DNA from: Melioribacter sp.
Lineage (GTDB): Bacteria; Bacteroidota; Ignavibacteria; Ignavibacteriales; Melioribacteraceae
NCBI GenBank assembly: GCA_020723965.1
Contig: DYHW01000004.1
Coordinates: forward strand, 124,001 to 188,000
Reading direction: 5' to 3'
Length of the DNA stretch: 64,000 nt
Below are positions 8,383 to 16,744 of the stretch, piece by piece. The notes under the pieces are model-generated. The model was not told the DNA's origin. It searched no databases and saw only the letters and a program-made list of their open reading frames with translations. The first letter of the stretch is position 1, and each line of letters opens with the position of its first letter. A program made the translations under genes and the position numbers.

Positions 8383-8512
8383 CTCAATATTATCATAATG
8401 GGCGAAGCGAATTATCCCGGATTCAACATTGAGACTCTTCACTTCGTTTAGATAAACAAACGATAGAGCATGATCAAGACCGGCGTCAAGAATCTAGAAG
8501 CGAGTTTCAAAA

Positions 8513-8968
8513 ATGGACTATAATCTTAATCCAAAAGAATATTATCCGCCAATGCACACTGCCGAGCATATTTTAAACGGAACAATAGATAAAATATTCG
8601 GATGCGGAAGAGCATTCAGTGCGCATATTGAAAAGAAAAAATCGAAATGCGATTATCATTTCGACCGCAATTTAACCCCCGAAGAAATTCAAACCATCAA
8701 CGAAAAAGTAAATTCTGTTATTATTGCAAATATGCCTGTCAAAGAAGAATTTATTAACCGCAATGAAGCTGAAAAGGTATTCAATCTTGCACGCTTGCCG
8801 GACGAAGCCGGAGAAATACTTCGCACAATAAAGATAGGCGATTATGATAAATGTTTATGCAGCGGTCCGCACGTTGAATCAACTAAAGAAATTGGCGCGT
8901 TCAAAATCATCTCTTCAAATTTTGAAAATGGCGTTTTAAGAATTCGTTTCAAAATAAATGAGCAATAA
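8513..8968 (+). CDS. AlaX-like tRNA editing domain protein
   Basis: A 151-residue free-standing version of the threonyl/alanyl-tRNA synthetase editing (SAD) domain. The zinc ligands are visible as HTAEH near residue 16 and CLCSGPH near residue 118. Such proteins hydrolyse mischarged Ser- or Gly-tRNA(Ala) in trans. There is no synthetase catalytic domain. No strong Shine-Dalgarno precedes the ATG (AGCGAGTTTCAAAA), so the start is the first in-frame ATG rather than a confirmed one. The following gene is a pseudogene, so there is no operon partner. Confidence 0.82.
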   Translation: MDYNLNPKEYYPPMHTAEHILNGTIDKIFGCGRAFSAHIEKKKSKCDYHFDRNLTPEEIQTINEKVNSVIIANMPVKEEFINRNEAEKVFNLARLPDEAGEILRTIKIGDYDKCLCSGPHVESTKEIGAFKIISSNFENGVLRIRFKINEQ

Positions 8969-9442
8969 ACATGAGAAGAACAGCTTTTGTTTTTTATTGA
9001 TAATGAGCCATTCAATTGTTCAAACGCTATCCTAAAAAACCGGCCTGATATTTCAGATATTCTTGAAAAGCAGCGCATTGCTTGGAATAAAGGCGATCTT
9101 GAAAATTATATGGAAGAATACTGGCGGTCGGATTCCTTACGGTTTATTGGTAAGAATGGAATAAAATATGGATGAACCACAACCTTAAATGCTTATAAAA
9201 AAAGTTATCCCGATATTGAAGCTGGGTACACTTATCTTCTAGAAGCGCTTTCGCTCGAAGCTCTCAACGAAAGCACGGCATTCATAATTGGCAAATGGAA
9301 TCTGGATCGTAAAGTAAAAATCGGCGGCTATTTCTCTTTAATCTGAAAAAAATAAACGGCGGATGGTTGATAACTGGGATCAGAGGATAATTAGGTGGCA
9401 AAAGAATGGTTAAGTTTAAGGAGTGAAGAAAAATAAAAAGAA

Positions 9443-9805
9443 TTGGAGCCAATGAACAAGATACAAGAGTTAGCCGAACTGTTACTGCCGGAGGGAATAC
9501 TAGAATATTTTGAATATGTCGGATATGAAAAAGTGAATCGAGAAATAACAATCACGCTTGAAGAAAAGAATGTAGTTCCCAAACTACCGGAAGAATACGG
9601 TGAGAGAAAAGTAAGACAGAAAGGATTTAAGGAAATACGAGTAGATGATTTCCCGGTACGAGGTAAGAAAGTAAAACTATTGTTTCGAAGAAGAGTCTGG
9701 CAAATAGAAGGAGTCTCAGAACTCTACAAAAAAGAAATACTAACAACGTATCCGGGGACAAAACTAGAAAAAGAGTTTGCATTTTTTTTTGAAGGCGGAG
9801 ATTGA
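9443..9805 (+). CDS. ISL3/ISAon1-type transposase, N-terminal frame
   Basis: The 120-residue product resembles the ISAon1 transposase N-terminal region: LLPEGILEYFEYVGYEKVN, ITITLEEKN, then GFKEIRVDDFPVRGKKVKLL, and RRVWQIEG. It would bind the terminal repeats. It ends shortly after a run of nine T bases (9782-9790), at which the second frame can be entered by a shift to the +1 frame. It may also function as a separate polypeptide. Confidence 0.85.
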   Translation: MEPMNKIQELAELLLPEGILEYFEYVGYEKVNREITITLEEKNVVPKLPEEYGERKVRQKGFKEIRVDDFPVRGKKVKLLFRRRVWQIEGVSELYKKEILTTYPGTKLEKEFAFFFEGGD

Positions 9806-10784
9806 GCGAGCACCTATAGAGATATCCACGGTAGCCATGGCAAATAAGTTGAAGCCAAATACACTTGAAAAACAATACAAGAATGTTATTTCTGGATATA
9901 ATGAATTCAAAGAAAAAAGAGAAAGAGAGATTGAAGAAGAATCGTTCGTATTTGCAAAAAACTTTGGGTCAGATATGGCAATTGATGAGACTGGGTTGGC
10001 AGACGGAGAACTCTACACGATAGTGATAAACAAGAAAGCCAAGGGGAAGAAAGGTTCACTTGCGGCAATAATCAAAGGCACAAAATCGTCAATAATAACA
10101 AGGGCAATAACAGATAAGGTGCCGTTCGAGAAGTTGGTAAAGATAAAAGAGATAACGCTGGATTTGTCAAACAGTATGGACTGGACAGCACGACAAATAG
10201 CACCCAATGGATTACATACATACGACAGATTTCATGTGCAGCAGATAGTAAGTGAGGCAGTACAATCAATACGTATAAATCTAAGATGGAAAGCAATAGA
10301 AGAAGAAAACGAGGCGGTAATAAAAGCCAAAGAATTGAAGGTTGAATTTCGTCCCAAAACATTTAGTAACGGAGATACAAGGAAACAGTTGTTAGCACGC
10401 AGTAGATATTTTTTATTCAAGCCGTCAAATAAATGGAGTAAATCACAGAAACAAAGAGCAGAAATATTGTTTAGAGAATATCCAGAACTCAAAGAGGCGT
10501 ATGATTATTCGATGTACTTCCGGAACTGTTACGAGTACAAAAATATAAAGTATAGGTTCCAAGACTGGATAAAAAAAGTAGAATCAACAACGCTTAGAGA
10601 AATGAAAGTAGCTGCACACACCATCAAACGTCATCTTGGAGGTATCATAAATTATTTTGAGAACGGAGCTACCAATGCTGCTATTGAAAGTTTTCATGCT
10701 AAACTTAAGTTGTTCAGACAAAGAATTAGAGGCGTTGTCGACAAGGCATTCTTCTTTTTCCGCATCATCCAATATTTTGCCTAA
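9777..10784 (+). CDS. ISL3/ISAon1-type transposase, catalytic frame
   Basis: The 335-residue frame carries the DDE_Tnp_ISL3 domain. Likely catalytic residues are the Asp in MAIDETGLADGE, the Asp in LHTYDRFHVQQ and the Glu in NAAIESFHAKLK, followed by the characteristic RQRIRGV...FF. Its nominal TTG start lies in the first frame's coding region. Relative to that frame it is +1, and the overlap contains a nine-T tract, so slippage could produce a fused transposase. Whether the shift is programmed or a lesion cannot be told from one copy. Confidence 0.85.
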   Translation: MHFFLKAEIERAPIEISTVAMANKLKPNTLEKQYKNVISGYNEFKEKREREIEEESFVFAKNFGSDMAIDETGLADGELYTIVINKKAKGKKGSLAAIIKGTKSSIITRAITDKVPFEKLVKIKEITLDLSNSMDWTARQIAPNGLHTYDRFHVQQIVSEAVQSIRINLRWKAIEEENEAVIKAKELKVEFRPKTFSNGDTRKQLLARSRYFLFKPSNKWSKSQKQRAEILFREYPELKEAYDYSMYFRNCYEYKNIKYRFQDWIKKVESTTLREMKVAAHTIKRHLGGIINYFENGATNAAIESFHAKLKLFRQRIRGVVDKAFFFFRIIQYFA

Positions 10785-10935
10785 TCAACTTTTGTCACCT
10801 AATTATCCTCTGATCCGATAACTGCCGGTCATTCTTATTGATCTTTTTTCAAAGCAAAAAAGCACACGCTTTAGAATTTGAATAATAGCCCGTAAATGAA
10901 CTATTTTTGCATGTCAAAAATGCGAGGGGTTTTTC

Positions 10936-11130
10936 ATGCCGGAAGAAGTTTTACTTCATTTCAAATTTAAGAACAGAAAAACCGGAGAGTTCAAAGAAGG
11001 TTATGTCCGCGTTCCCGATATTCAGAAGTACGCAAACGGTTTGAAAAAATATTTTGATATTCATCAGTTCCGAATTTGCGAAAAAAGATTGGTCAGCAAA
11101 GAAGAATTCGAAAAGAAAGGGAAAGCTTAA
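10936..11130 (+). CDS. Small conserved-looking protein of unknown function
   Basis: A 64-residue hydrophilic protein (MPEEVLLHFKFKNRKTGEF at the start, LVSKEEFEKKGKA at the end) preceded by GAGGGG seven bases upstream of ATG. It has no membrane segment or cysteine pair; the one Cys is in FRICEKRL. The predicted pattern is a short beta-hairpin and helices. I do not recognise a family. The good ribosome binding site and codon use like the neighbours support expression. It lies just after the IS-disrupted gene and before a thioredoxin gene. Confidence 0.6.
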   Translation: MPEEVLLHFKFKNRKTGEFKEGYVRVPDIQKYANGLKKYFDIHQFRICEKRLVSKEEFEKKGKA

Positions 11131-11195
11131 TAATTCTTTCTTAACGGCTTGAAATTTATTTTCATCTCTTTAAGTAAAGAATAATTGCCGGTAGA

Positions 11196-11522
11196 ATGGA
11201 AACTGATCTTTTTACACTTGAACAATTTAAAACATTCGTTGCCTCGAACAAAGCTTCTGCAGTTTATTTCAGCACCCCTAATTGCAATGTTTGCAAGATT
11301 TTAAAACCCAAACTCATCGAACTAATTCAACATAATTTTCCGTTGCTTTCTTTTGCATATGTTGATTGCAATAAAGCAAAAGAGCTTGCTTCTCAGCAAA
11401 GTGTTTTTTCAGCTCCAACTATTTTATTCTTCTTCGAAGGAAAAGAGTTCATCCGTAAAGCGCGGCATGTTAATTTGGAAGAGTTAAAAGTAGAGATAGA
11501 AAGAATCTATTCAATACTTTAA
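11196..11522 (+). CDS. Thioredoxin-family protein
   Basis: The 108-residue single-domain thioredoxin fold lacks a signal peptide. The active site is CNVC in FSTPNCNVCKILKPKL rather than the canonical WCGPC, and the cis-Pro loop is FSAPTILFFFEGKE. Residue VDCNK provides an extra Cys in the position of beta-3. The altered site suggests a specialised reductant or chaperone-like role rather than the housekeeping thioredoxin. No strong Shine-Dalgarno sequence is seen, so the start at ATGGAA is only likely. Confidence 0.85.
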   Translation: METDLFTLEQFKTFVASNKASAVYFSTPNCNVCKILKPKLIELIQHNFPLLSFAYVDCNKAKELASQQSVFSAPTILFFFEGKEFIRKARHVNLEELKVEIERIYSIL

Positions 11523-11661
11523 TGACCGCTCTAACGGCACGCTGCCTCCTCTTTTTCGCAATTCAAACAGCTTGCATTTTTTAAGACTTCCGTAAAACTA
11601 CTTTTGAAAAAGAAATTTAAATGGAAAAAAAGTTCTCATAAAACTTTTTGGCAAGTTGATA

Positions 11662-12882
11662 CTATTTAGCGAGAACCATTTTTCTAACAGCAAAGTAATC
11701 ACCCGAATACAGCGCATAGAAATAAACGCCGCTGGCAAAAACTCCGAACCTCGATACATCAAAATCTATTTCGTAAACATTTGGCTGCTGAGTTTGATTA
11801 ACCAAAACTGCTAATTCAGTTCCTAATGCATCATACACAACTAATTTTACATGTGTTTCCTTCGAAACGTTATATCGGATTTTTGTAGAAGCATTAAACG
11901 GATTTGGATAGTTTTGATACAACTGGAAAAAGGTCGGCTTTTCTGAAATGATAAGAGTGTCTTTTGCGATGCCGGCGTAATAAGCTAATGTTCCTATTGC
12001 CAGCCGCGCGCACTTGCTAAAAAAAATTTTGTTGATCTTATCTATTCTATCCAAAGTTTGATGATAGTATGGGTTAAAGTCCTGAAAGCTTTCTATTAAA
12101 AGAACAGCAGAGTATTTATAAGTCCAAAAAGATGCATGATCGCTTCTATTAGTTCCGGGATTAACAATTGATGCATTAAGACCAATATTGTAAAGCGAAT
12201 TTACATTGAACATTTTTTGGGCAAGGTCAACCGAGTTGGCAATGTTTTGAGTATGGATCTCTGCCTTAAAATCATTATTGCTGTCCCAGCCGATCATATC
12301 TAAATTTATTACCGCAACTATACTGTCTTTAATAAGACTCACTTGATTTGCATAATAATTACTTCCCTGCAATCCCTGTTCTTCCTGATCCCAAAGAGCG
12401 TAAATAACAGTGTATTTGGTTTTTATTTTAGACAAAATCCGGGCAGCTTCTAAAACTGCCGCGGTTCCGCTTCCGTTATCATCTGCGCCTGGTGAGTAAG
12501 CTCCAGGCGGCATACTATCGTAATGGGCGCAAATAATTATTTTTTGATTCGGCTTTTCTACTCCCGGCTGAACTGCGTAAACATTTTCTCCAGTTCCTAA
12601 AAATTCTTGCACATAAGTTTTTAGTCCATATTCAAGTAATTTTTTTTTGATAAAAAGAGCCGCTTGAGAATTGCCGATATTATCTTTGTGGCGAGATAAA
12701 ATAAAGACTGGAGCTGTATTAAGAGTTATTGCTTTTTCGCCTGTCAATATTTTCAAGTTCTCCATCAGCGAATCCGCATTCACTTCATTGATCACAGCGG
12801 ATATTTGAAGGTTGTATTGAGCAAGCGTTAAAGACCGGAAAAGGAAAAGAATTAAAAAAAAATATATATAGATTTTTTTCAT
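11662..12882 (-). CDS. Secreted M28 zinc aminopeptidase with type IX sorting tail
   Basis: The 406-residue protein has a signal peptide (KIYIYFFLILFLFRSLTLAQ), a peptidase M28 domain at about 60-310 and a C-terminal sorting domain at about 320-406. Zinc and catalytic residues are visible: the His in ICAHYDSMPP, Asp in GADDNGSGT, the Glu pair in WDQEEQGLQG, Asp in NLDMIGWD and His in SDHASFW. The tail reads FQLYQNYPNPFNASTKIRY, then VYDALG and ending VRKMVLAK, the type A signal recognised by the type IX secretion system. Role: extracellular or cell-surface release of amino acids. AAGGAA stands just before ATG. Confidence 0.93.
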   Translation of the reverse strand: MKKIYIYFFLILFLFRSLTLAQYNLQISAVINEVNADSLMENLKILTGEKAITLNTAPVFILSRHKDNIGNSQAALFIKKKLLEYGLKTYVQEFLGTGENVYAVQPGVEKPNQKIIICAHYDSMPPGAYSPGADDNGSGTAAVLEAARILSKIKTKYTVIYALWDQEEQGLQGSNYYANQVSLIKDSIVAVINLDMIGWDSNNDFKAEIHTQNIANSVDLAQKMFNVNSLYNIGLNASIVNPGTNRSDHASFWTYKYSAVLLIESFQDFNPYYHQTLDRIDKINKIFFSKCARLAIGTLAYYAGIAKDTLIISEKPTFFQLYQNYPNPFNASTKIRYNVSKETHVKLVVYDALGTELAVLVNQTQQPNVYEIDFDVSRFGVFASGVYFYALYSGDYFAVRKMVLAK

Positions 12883-13073
12883 ATTCCTTAATTACTTTTA
12901 TCCGTCGCTAATCTAAAAAGATTTTCCATCAAACAAGCCGATTTTTTTTCTAAAAGCGCCTATAATTTTCGTAAAAAATTCTATCAAAAAAAGATATAAG
13001 ATTGCTTTTTGTAGAATCATCCCTTATTTTTTCAGTCATAATTATATAAACACCTAAATAATTAAGATAATTT

Positions 13074-13535
13074 ATGTTGGATGACTTAGATATAACCATC
13101 CTTAAAAAACTTCAAGAGAATGGGCGAACAAAACGGAGCGAGCTGGCTGAAGCAATAGGTTTATCAATTCCCTCGTTAAGTGATCGGCTTAAAAAATTGG
13201 AAGAGAGCAAGGTAATAGAAGGTTATTACGCAAAAGTAAACCGCTATTCTTTCGGTTTTGATATAATGGCGTTTGTTTCTGTCATAATGGATTCTTCTAA
13301 AAATTATGAAAAGTTTTCCGAACATATCAAAAAGACGCCTGAAATTTTGGAATGCTATTCCATTCTTGGCGAAGGATCTCACATCTTGAAAGTTGTAGTT
13401 AAAGGGACAAAAGATTTGGAAGCGCTTCTTTCTAAAATTCAATCTTGGCCCGGCGTTACAAGAACTATAACAAGTTTTGTTTTATCTGCAATAAAAGAAA
13501 CAACCAGTTTAAACTTACATTCAAAAAAGGAGTAA
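13074..13535 (+). CDS. Lrp/AsnC-family transcriptional regulator
   Basis: The 153-residue product has an N-terminal winged helix-turn-helix ([21 protein letters not shown], then [23 protein letters not shown]) and a C-terminal RAM/ACT-like ligand domain (about 65-140, with [19 protein letters not shown]). Family members respond to amino acids. Its stop codon is only 2 bp before the glnA start, and the glnA ribosome binding site lies inside its last codons, so the two are almost certainly co-transcribed. Inference: it senses glutamine or another amino acid and regulates this operon. Confidence 0.92.
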   Translation: MLDDLDITILKKLQENGRTKRSELAEAIGLSIPSLSDRLKKLEESKVIEGYYAKVNRYSFGFDIMAFVSVIMDSSKNYEKFSEHIKKTPEILECYSILGEGSHILKVVVKGTKDLEALLSKIQSWPGVTRTITSFVLSAIKETTSLNLHSKKE

Positions 13536-13537
13536 TT

Positions 13538-14965
13538 ATGGCAAAGGCGTCTTCTCCGGCACAAAAGGTTCTTTCATTCATAAAAACAAATAAAATTCAA
13601 TTTGTCGATTTCAAGTTTATGGATTTTCCGGGGCAGTGGCAGCACACAACAATTCCGTCAAGCGAATTAAAAGAAGAATCTTTCGAAGATGGATTTGGTT
13701 TTGATGGTTCATCAATTCGCGGATGGAAAAGCATAAATGAAAGCGACATGCTCATAATTCCCGACCCAGAAACAATGTTTGTCGATCCATTCATTCAAGT
13801 GCCCACGCTTTCTCTTACTTGCGATGTTTTTGAGCCGGCTACAAAAGAAAAATATTCCCGCTGCCCCCGAAACATTGCACAAAAAGCAGACGCATATTTA
13901 AAATCAACTGGAATTGCTGATACTGTATATTTTGGACCGGAGGCAGAATTTTTCATTTTCGATGATGTCCGTTTCGACAGCGGTCCAAACTTCTCTTTCT
14001 ATTCGCTCGATTCTATTGAAGGAAAATGGAACAGCGGACGAGTAGAAAATCCGAACTTGGGTTACAAACCGCGTTATAAAGAAGGTTACTTTCCCGTTCC
14101 TCCAACAGACCAGTTGATGGATATAAGAAATGAAATGGTTCAGAATCTTATCAATGTCGGAATCGAAGTTGAAGCGCAGCATCACGAAGTAGCAAGCGGC
14201 GGACAATGTGAAATTGACATGAAATTCAAACCTTTGCTAAGGGCGGCAGACCAACTGCTGATGTTTAAATACATTGTTAAAAACACTGCAAAGAAAAACG
14301 GCAAAACGGTTACATATATGCCTAAACCGATCTATGGCGATAATGGAAGCGGTATGCACGTACATACAAGTTTGTGGCTAAAAGGAAAACCGTTATTTGC
14401 CGGCGGCGGTTATGCGGGTTTGAGCGAGTTAGCGCTCTACTTTATAGGCGGAATTTTGAAACATGCTCATTCTCTAATTGCGTTTACAAACCCAACTACA
14501 AATTCCTTCAAACGGCTTGTGCCCGGTTATGAAGCGCCGGTTAATCTTGCATATTCGCAAAGAAACAGAAGCGCATCGATCCGCATTCCGATGTATTCTT
14601 CTTCTCCAAAATCGAAGAGAATTGAATTCCGCTGCCCCGATCCCGCAGCCAATCCGTATCTCGCTTTCTCTGCAATTATGATGGCGGGACTTGACGGAAT
14701 TATGAATCGTATCGATCCAGGCGAACCCCTTGAAAAAGATATTTATGATATGTCGCCCGAAGAATTGAAAGACGTTCCATCAACTCCGGAATCTCTTGGG
14801 CATGCATTAAAAGCTTTGGCGGAAGACCATGAATATTTATTGAAGGGGGATGTTTTTACAGAAGATGTAATTCGAACGTGGATTGATTACAAAATAGAAA
14901 AAGAAATTAAACCAATGGCATTGCGTCCGCATCCGCACGAATTTGAATTGTACTTTGATGTGTGA
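13538..14965 (+). CDS. glnA: Glutamine synthetase type I
   Basis: The start is the ATG at 13538, preceded by AAGGAG inside the Lrp gene's end, giving 475 residues, the normal GSI size; an upstream in-frame extension overlaps the Lrp gene in another frame and is not used. Signature blocks are present: [22 protein letters not shown], the ATP-binding [10 protein letters not shown] and [10 protein letters not shown]. The adenylylation-loop Tyr is in [12 protein letters not shown], matching the GSI-beta form that can be controlled by covalent AMP. It catalyses ATP-dependent formation of glutamine from glutamate and ammonia. It is coupled to the Lrp regulator. Confidence 0.96.
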   Translation: MAKASSPAQKVLSFIKTNKIQFVDFKFMDFPGQWQHTTIPSSELKEESFEDGFGFDGSSIRGWKSINESDMLIIPDPETMFVDPFIQVPTLSLTCDVFEPATKEKYSRCPRNIAQKADAYLKSTGIADTVYFGPEAEFFIFDDVRFDSGPNFSFYSLDSIEGKWNSGRVENPNLGYKPRYKEGYFPVPPTDQLMDIRNEMVQNLINVGIEVEAQHHEVASGGQCEIDMKFKPLLRAADQLLMFKYIVKNTAKKNGKTVTYMPKPIYGDNGSGMHVHTSLWLKGKPLFAGGGYAGLSELALYFIGGILKHAHSLIAFTNPTTNSFKRLVPGYEAPVNLAYSQRNRSASIRIPMYSSSPKSKRIEFRCPDPAANPYLAFSAIMMAGLDGIMNRIDPGEPLEKDIYDMSPEELKDVPSTPESLGHALKALAEDHEYLLKGDVFTEDVIRTWIDYKIEKEIKPMALRPHPHEFELYFDV

Positions 14966-14985
14966 TTGTTCAACTATAGATCTTC

Positions 14986-15018
14986 CCCGACCTGCTTGCA
15001 GCAGGCAAGCTTGTCGGG
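14986..15018. repeat. Nested palindrome after glnA
   Basis: CCCGAC and GTCGGG arms enclose a second hairpin (CTTGC-AGCAG-GCAAG type). It resembles other CCCGAC..GTCGGG elements in this window (for example 50261-50275). It is REP-like and may also serve as a weak terminator. Confidence 0.5.
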
Positions 15019-15180
15019 ATTCGATCATTTTTTTCAATCTAAAATTATTTCCTTCTATAGATCAAAACTTTGTTACTACCTTTTTTATCGATCGCAAAAA
15101 ATTAAGCGATACATCGAATCTCCCTCGATAAAATTTAGAATATTTTTTGAAATAACAAAGTTTAGTTAAATTTGCATTGC

Positions 15181-15819
15181 ATGTTAGAAAAATATAAACA
15201 TATAATTTGGGATTGGAACGGAACAATCATCAACGACGTTGATTTATCGGTTCAGCTTATAAATAAACTTCTTGAGCAGCGCAGTATGAAACCTCTCTCT
15301 TTAGAAGATTACAAAAATGTCTTCACAATACCGGTAAAAAACTATTACGCAATGTTAGGATTCGATTTTACAATTGAGCCGTTTGAAATTGTTGGCGGAC
15401 AATGGATGGATGAATATGAAAGAAGAAAATTTGAGTGCGGACTATACGACGGCATTTCGAATATTATTGAAAAGGTAAGTCAATTAGGAATAGGACAATC
15501 CATTCTCTCAGCATATTCACAGCACACACTTGAAGAAATGGCAGAATATTTTGGATTAACAAAATATTTTTCTCACATAGTTGGACTTGATAACATTTAT
15601 GCCGCAGGCAAACTTCATCTTGGTAAAGAGTTAATGGCTCGCCTGAAAAATGGAAAAGGAGAAACATTATTGATCGGCGATACAGTACACGATTTTGAGG
15701 TTGCCTCAGAGATAGGCGCTGATTGCGTGCTAATAGCAAGTGGACATCAGAGTATAAAAAAGTTGGAACAGCTTGGCTGTTTGGTTGTGAATAACGCAAA
15801 AGAACTGCTTGAAAAATAA
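15181..15819 (+). CDS. HAD-family phosphatase (phosphoglycolate phosphatase-like)
   Basis: The 212-residue product has HAD motif I as DWNGT (WDWNGTIINDV), motif II as Ser in ILSAYSQ, motif III Lys near YAAGKLHLGKEL, and motif IV in TLLIGDTVHDFEVASEIG. A cap-1 helical insertion lies between motifs I and II. The Asn in DWNGT replaces the more usual Asp-x-Asp-Gly-Thr second residue arrangement only in spacing; the second Asp position is occupied by Asn, which is seen in some HAD subgroups but could alter activity. An upstream TTG would add three residues; the ATG is preferred. Substrate unknown. Confidence 0.85.
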   Translation: MLEKYKHIIWDWNGTIINDVDLSVQLINKLLEQRSMKPLSLEDYKNVFTIPVKNYYAMLGFDFTIEPFEIVGGQWMDEYERRKFECGLYDGISNIIEKVSQLGIGQSILSAYSQHTLEEMAEYFGLTKYFSHIVGLDNIYAAGKLHLGKELMARLKNGKGETLLIGDTVHDFEVASEIGADCVLIASGHQSIKKLEQLGCLVVNNAKELLEK

Positions 15820-15870
15820 ATCTCAAAAGAAGTAAAGCAACTAATTAGCTTTCGGTGAAAGTTGGCATTA

Positions 15871-16686
15871 TTATTTAATGATTAAGGAAAACAGACTCAT
15901 CGGGTCTATTCTTTTATTATACCACTGAACGCCAAGATGCAAATGCGGTCCGGTAGAACGACCGGTAGACCCTACTTCTCCTATCACCTTTCCTTTGGAA
16001 ACCTTCTCTCCATTCTTTACAAAAACATTATTTAAGTGAATATAAATAGTGCTCAGTCCTTGTCCGTGATCGATCAGAACAAAATTGCCATTGTAGTAAA
16101 AATTTTCCCCGATAAGTTGAACTATTCCATCAGCTATAGCGAAGACCGAATCGCCAATATTGCCGGCAAAATCAACTCCATTGTGAACATTATGCGGTTT
16201 GTTGTTTAGTATTCGCTGCACTCCAAATAATCCTGTTATTTTATTTTCCTTAACAGGGAAAACAAATCCATTCATAAAAAAGGGATCGTTAATTTTTCCG
16301 ATCTTCGAACGAGCTTCATCTATCAATTCTGCTTCCATTTTTATTCTGCTCAATTCTTTCTTGGGAGGAGTGATAAACTTTTGCGCAATTGTAAGATGCT
16401 GTTTTCCATACTCCCGCTTTTCGAGAAGAAAAGAAAATGTTTCCTGCTCTTTGTTATCGTAATAAATTTTTAGAACATGTTCTCCTTTTGCGTCTCGATC
16501 GAAACCAAAAACAAATACTCCTGATTTATCAACCAACAATTCTTTATTATCAAAAAGAACTTTTGAAATATTATCTCCTGCGCCAATCATTAAGTTTCCG
16601 GGTTTCGCTTCGCCGTAGAACCGAACATTTTGCGAAATGAATAATGAATTCAAAAAGAAAAAAAGAAAAATGATTTTTGGAATCAT
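15871..16686 (-). CDS. M23 family peptidoglycan endopeptidase
   Basis: From the ATG at 16686 the protein has 271 residues with a signal peptide (IPKIIFLFFFLNSLFISQNV), a beta-rich linker domain (about 25-130) and a LytM/M23 domain. The zinc ligands are the His and Asp in HNVHNGVDFAG and the HxH in GPHLHLGVQW; SxGRSTGPHLH is the usual M23 signature. The mature enzyme would act in the periplasm on peptide cross-links. The frame is open upstream to 16806, but that region encodes no signal sequence and runs into the neighbouring gene, so the shorter start is chosen. Confidence 0.9.
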   Translation of the reverse strand: MIPKIIFLFFFLNSLFISQNVRFYGEAKPGNLMIGAGDNISKVLFDNKELLVDKSGVFVFGFDRDAKGEHVLKIYYDNKEQETFSFLLEKREYGKQHLTIAQKFITPPKKELSRIKMEAELIDEARSKIGKINDPFFMNGFVFPVKENKITGLFGVQRILNNKPHNVHNGVDFAGNIGDSVFAIADGIVQLIGENFYYNGNFVLIDHGQGLSTIYIHLNNVFVKNGEKVSKGKVIGEVGSTGRSTGPHLHLGVQWYNKRIDPMSLFSLIIK

Positions 16687-16744
16687 TGAAATAACCAAAA
16701 AATTTTTTGCAAATATAAGAAGGAAGTAATTTTTTTGAATAAGT

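Larger units (their letters stand above)
9377..10816 (+). mobile_element. Complete ISL3-family (ISAon1-like) insertion sequence, 1440 bp
   Basis: Terminal inverted repeats begin GGATCAGAGG at the left end and are mirrored at the right end; 27 of the first 28 bases match. The element is flanked by the 8-bp direct repeat GATAACTG (9369-9376 and 10817-10824), the target duplication size known for ISL3 elements. It carries two overlapping frames encoding the transposase. Perfect duplication and near-perfect ends suggest a recent insertion, later than at least some of the decay in the host gene. Confidence 0.93.
8971..10841 (+). pseudogene. Decayed secreted NTF2-fold (DUF4440/SnoaL-like) gene split by an ISL3-type element
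   Basis: A signal-peptide-like start (ATG at 8971; MRRTAFVF, continuing LLIMSHSIVQT in a shifted frame) leads into an NTF2-fold body in another frame: ILEKQRIAWNKGDLENYMEEY, then SLRFIGKNGIKYG. An in-frame TGA replaces an expected Trp. The frame continues TTTLNAYKKSYPDIEAG, FIIGKWNLDRK and GGYFSLI, then a second TGA before KKINGGWLI. The reading is then broken by the insertion at 9377. Removing the element and one copy of its 8-bp duplication joins GGWLI to TAGHSY and a stop at 10839, close to the family ending W.I..DHT. At least one frameshift, two nonsense codons and one insertion are present, so the gene is dead. Confidence 0.82.

Noticed and set aside
9172..9346. TGA codons read as Trp or another amino acid in the first NTF2-like gene
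   Set aside because: TGA is the normal stop of intact genes here (for example the sigma factor at 1041-1043), the same gene also has frameshifts, and only one of the two TGAs replaces an expected Trp, so decay is the simpler explanation.
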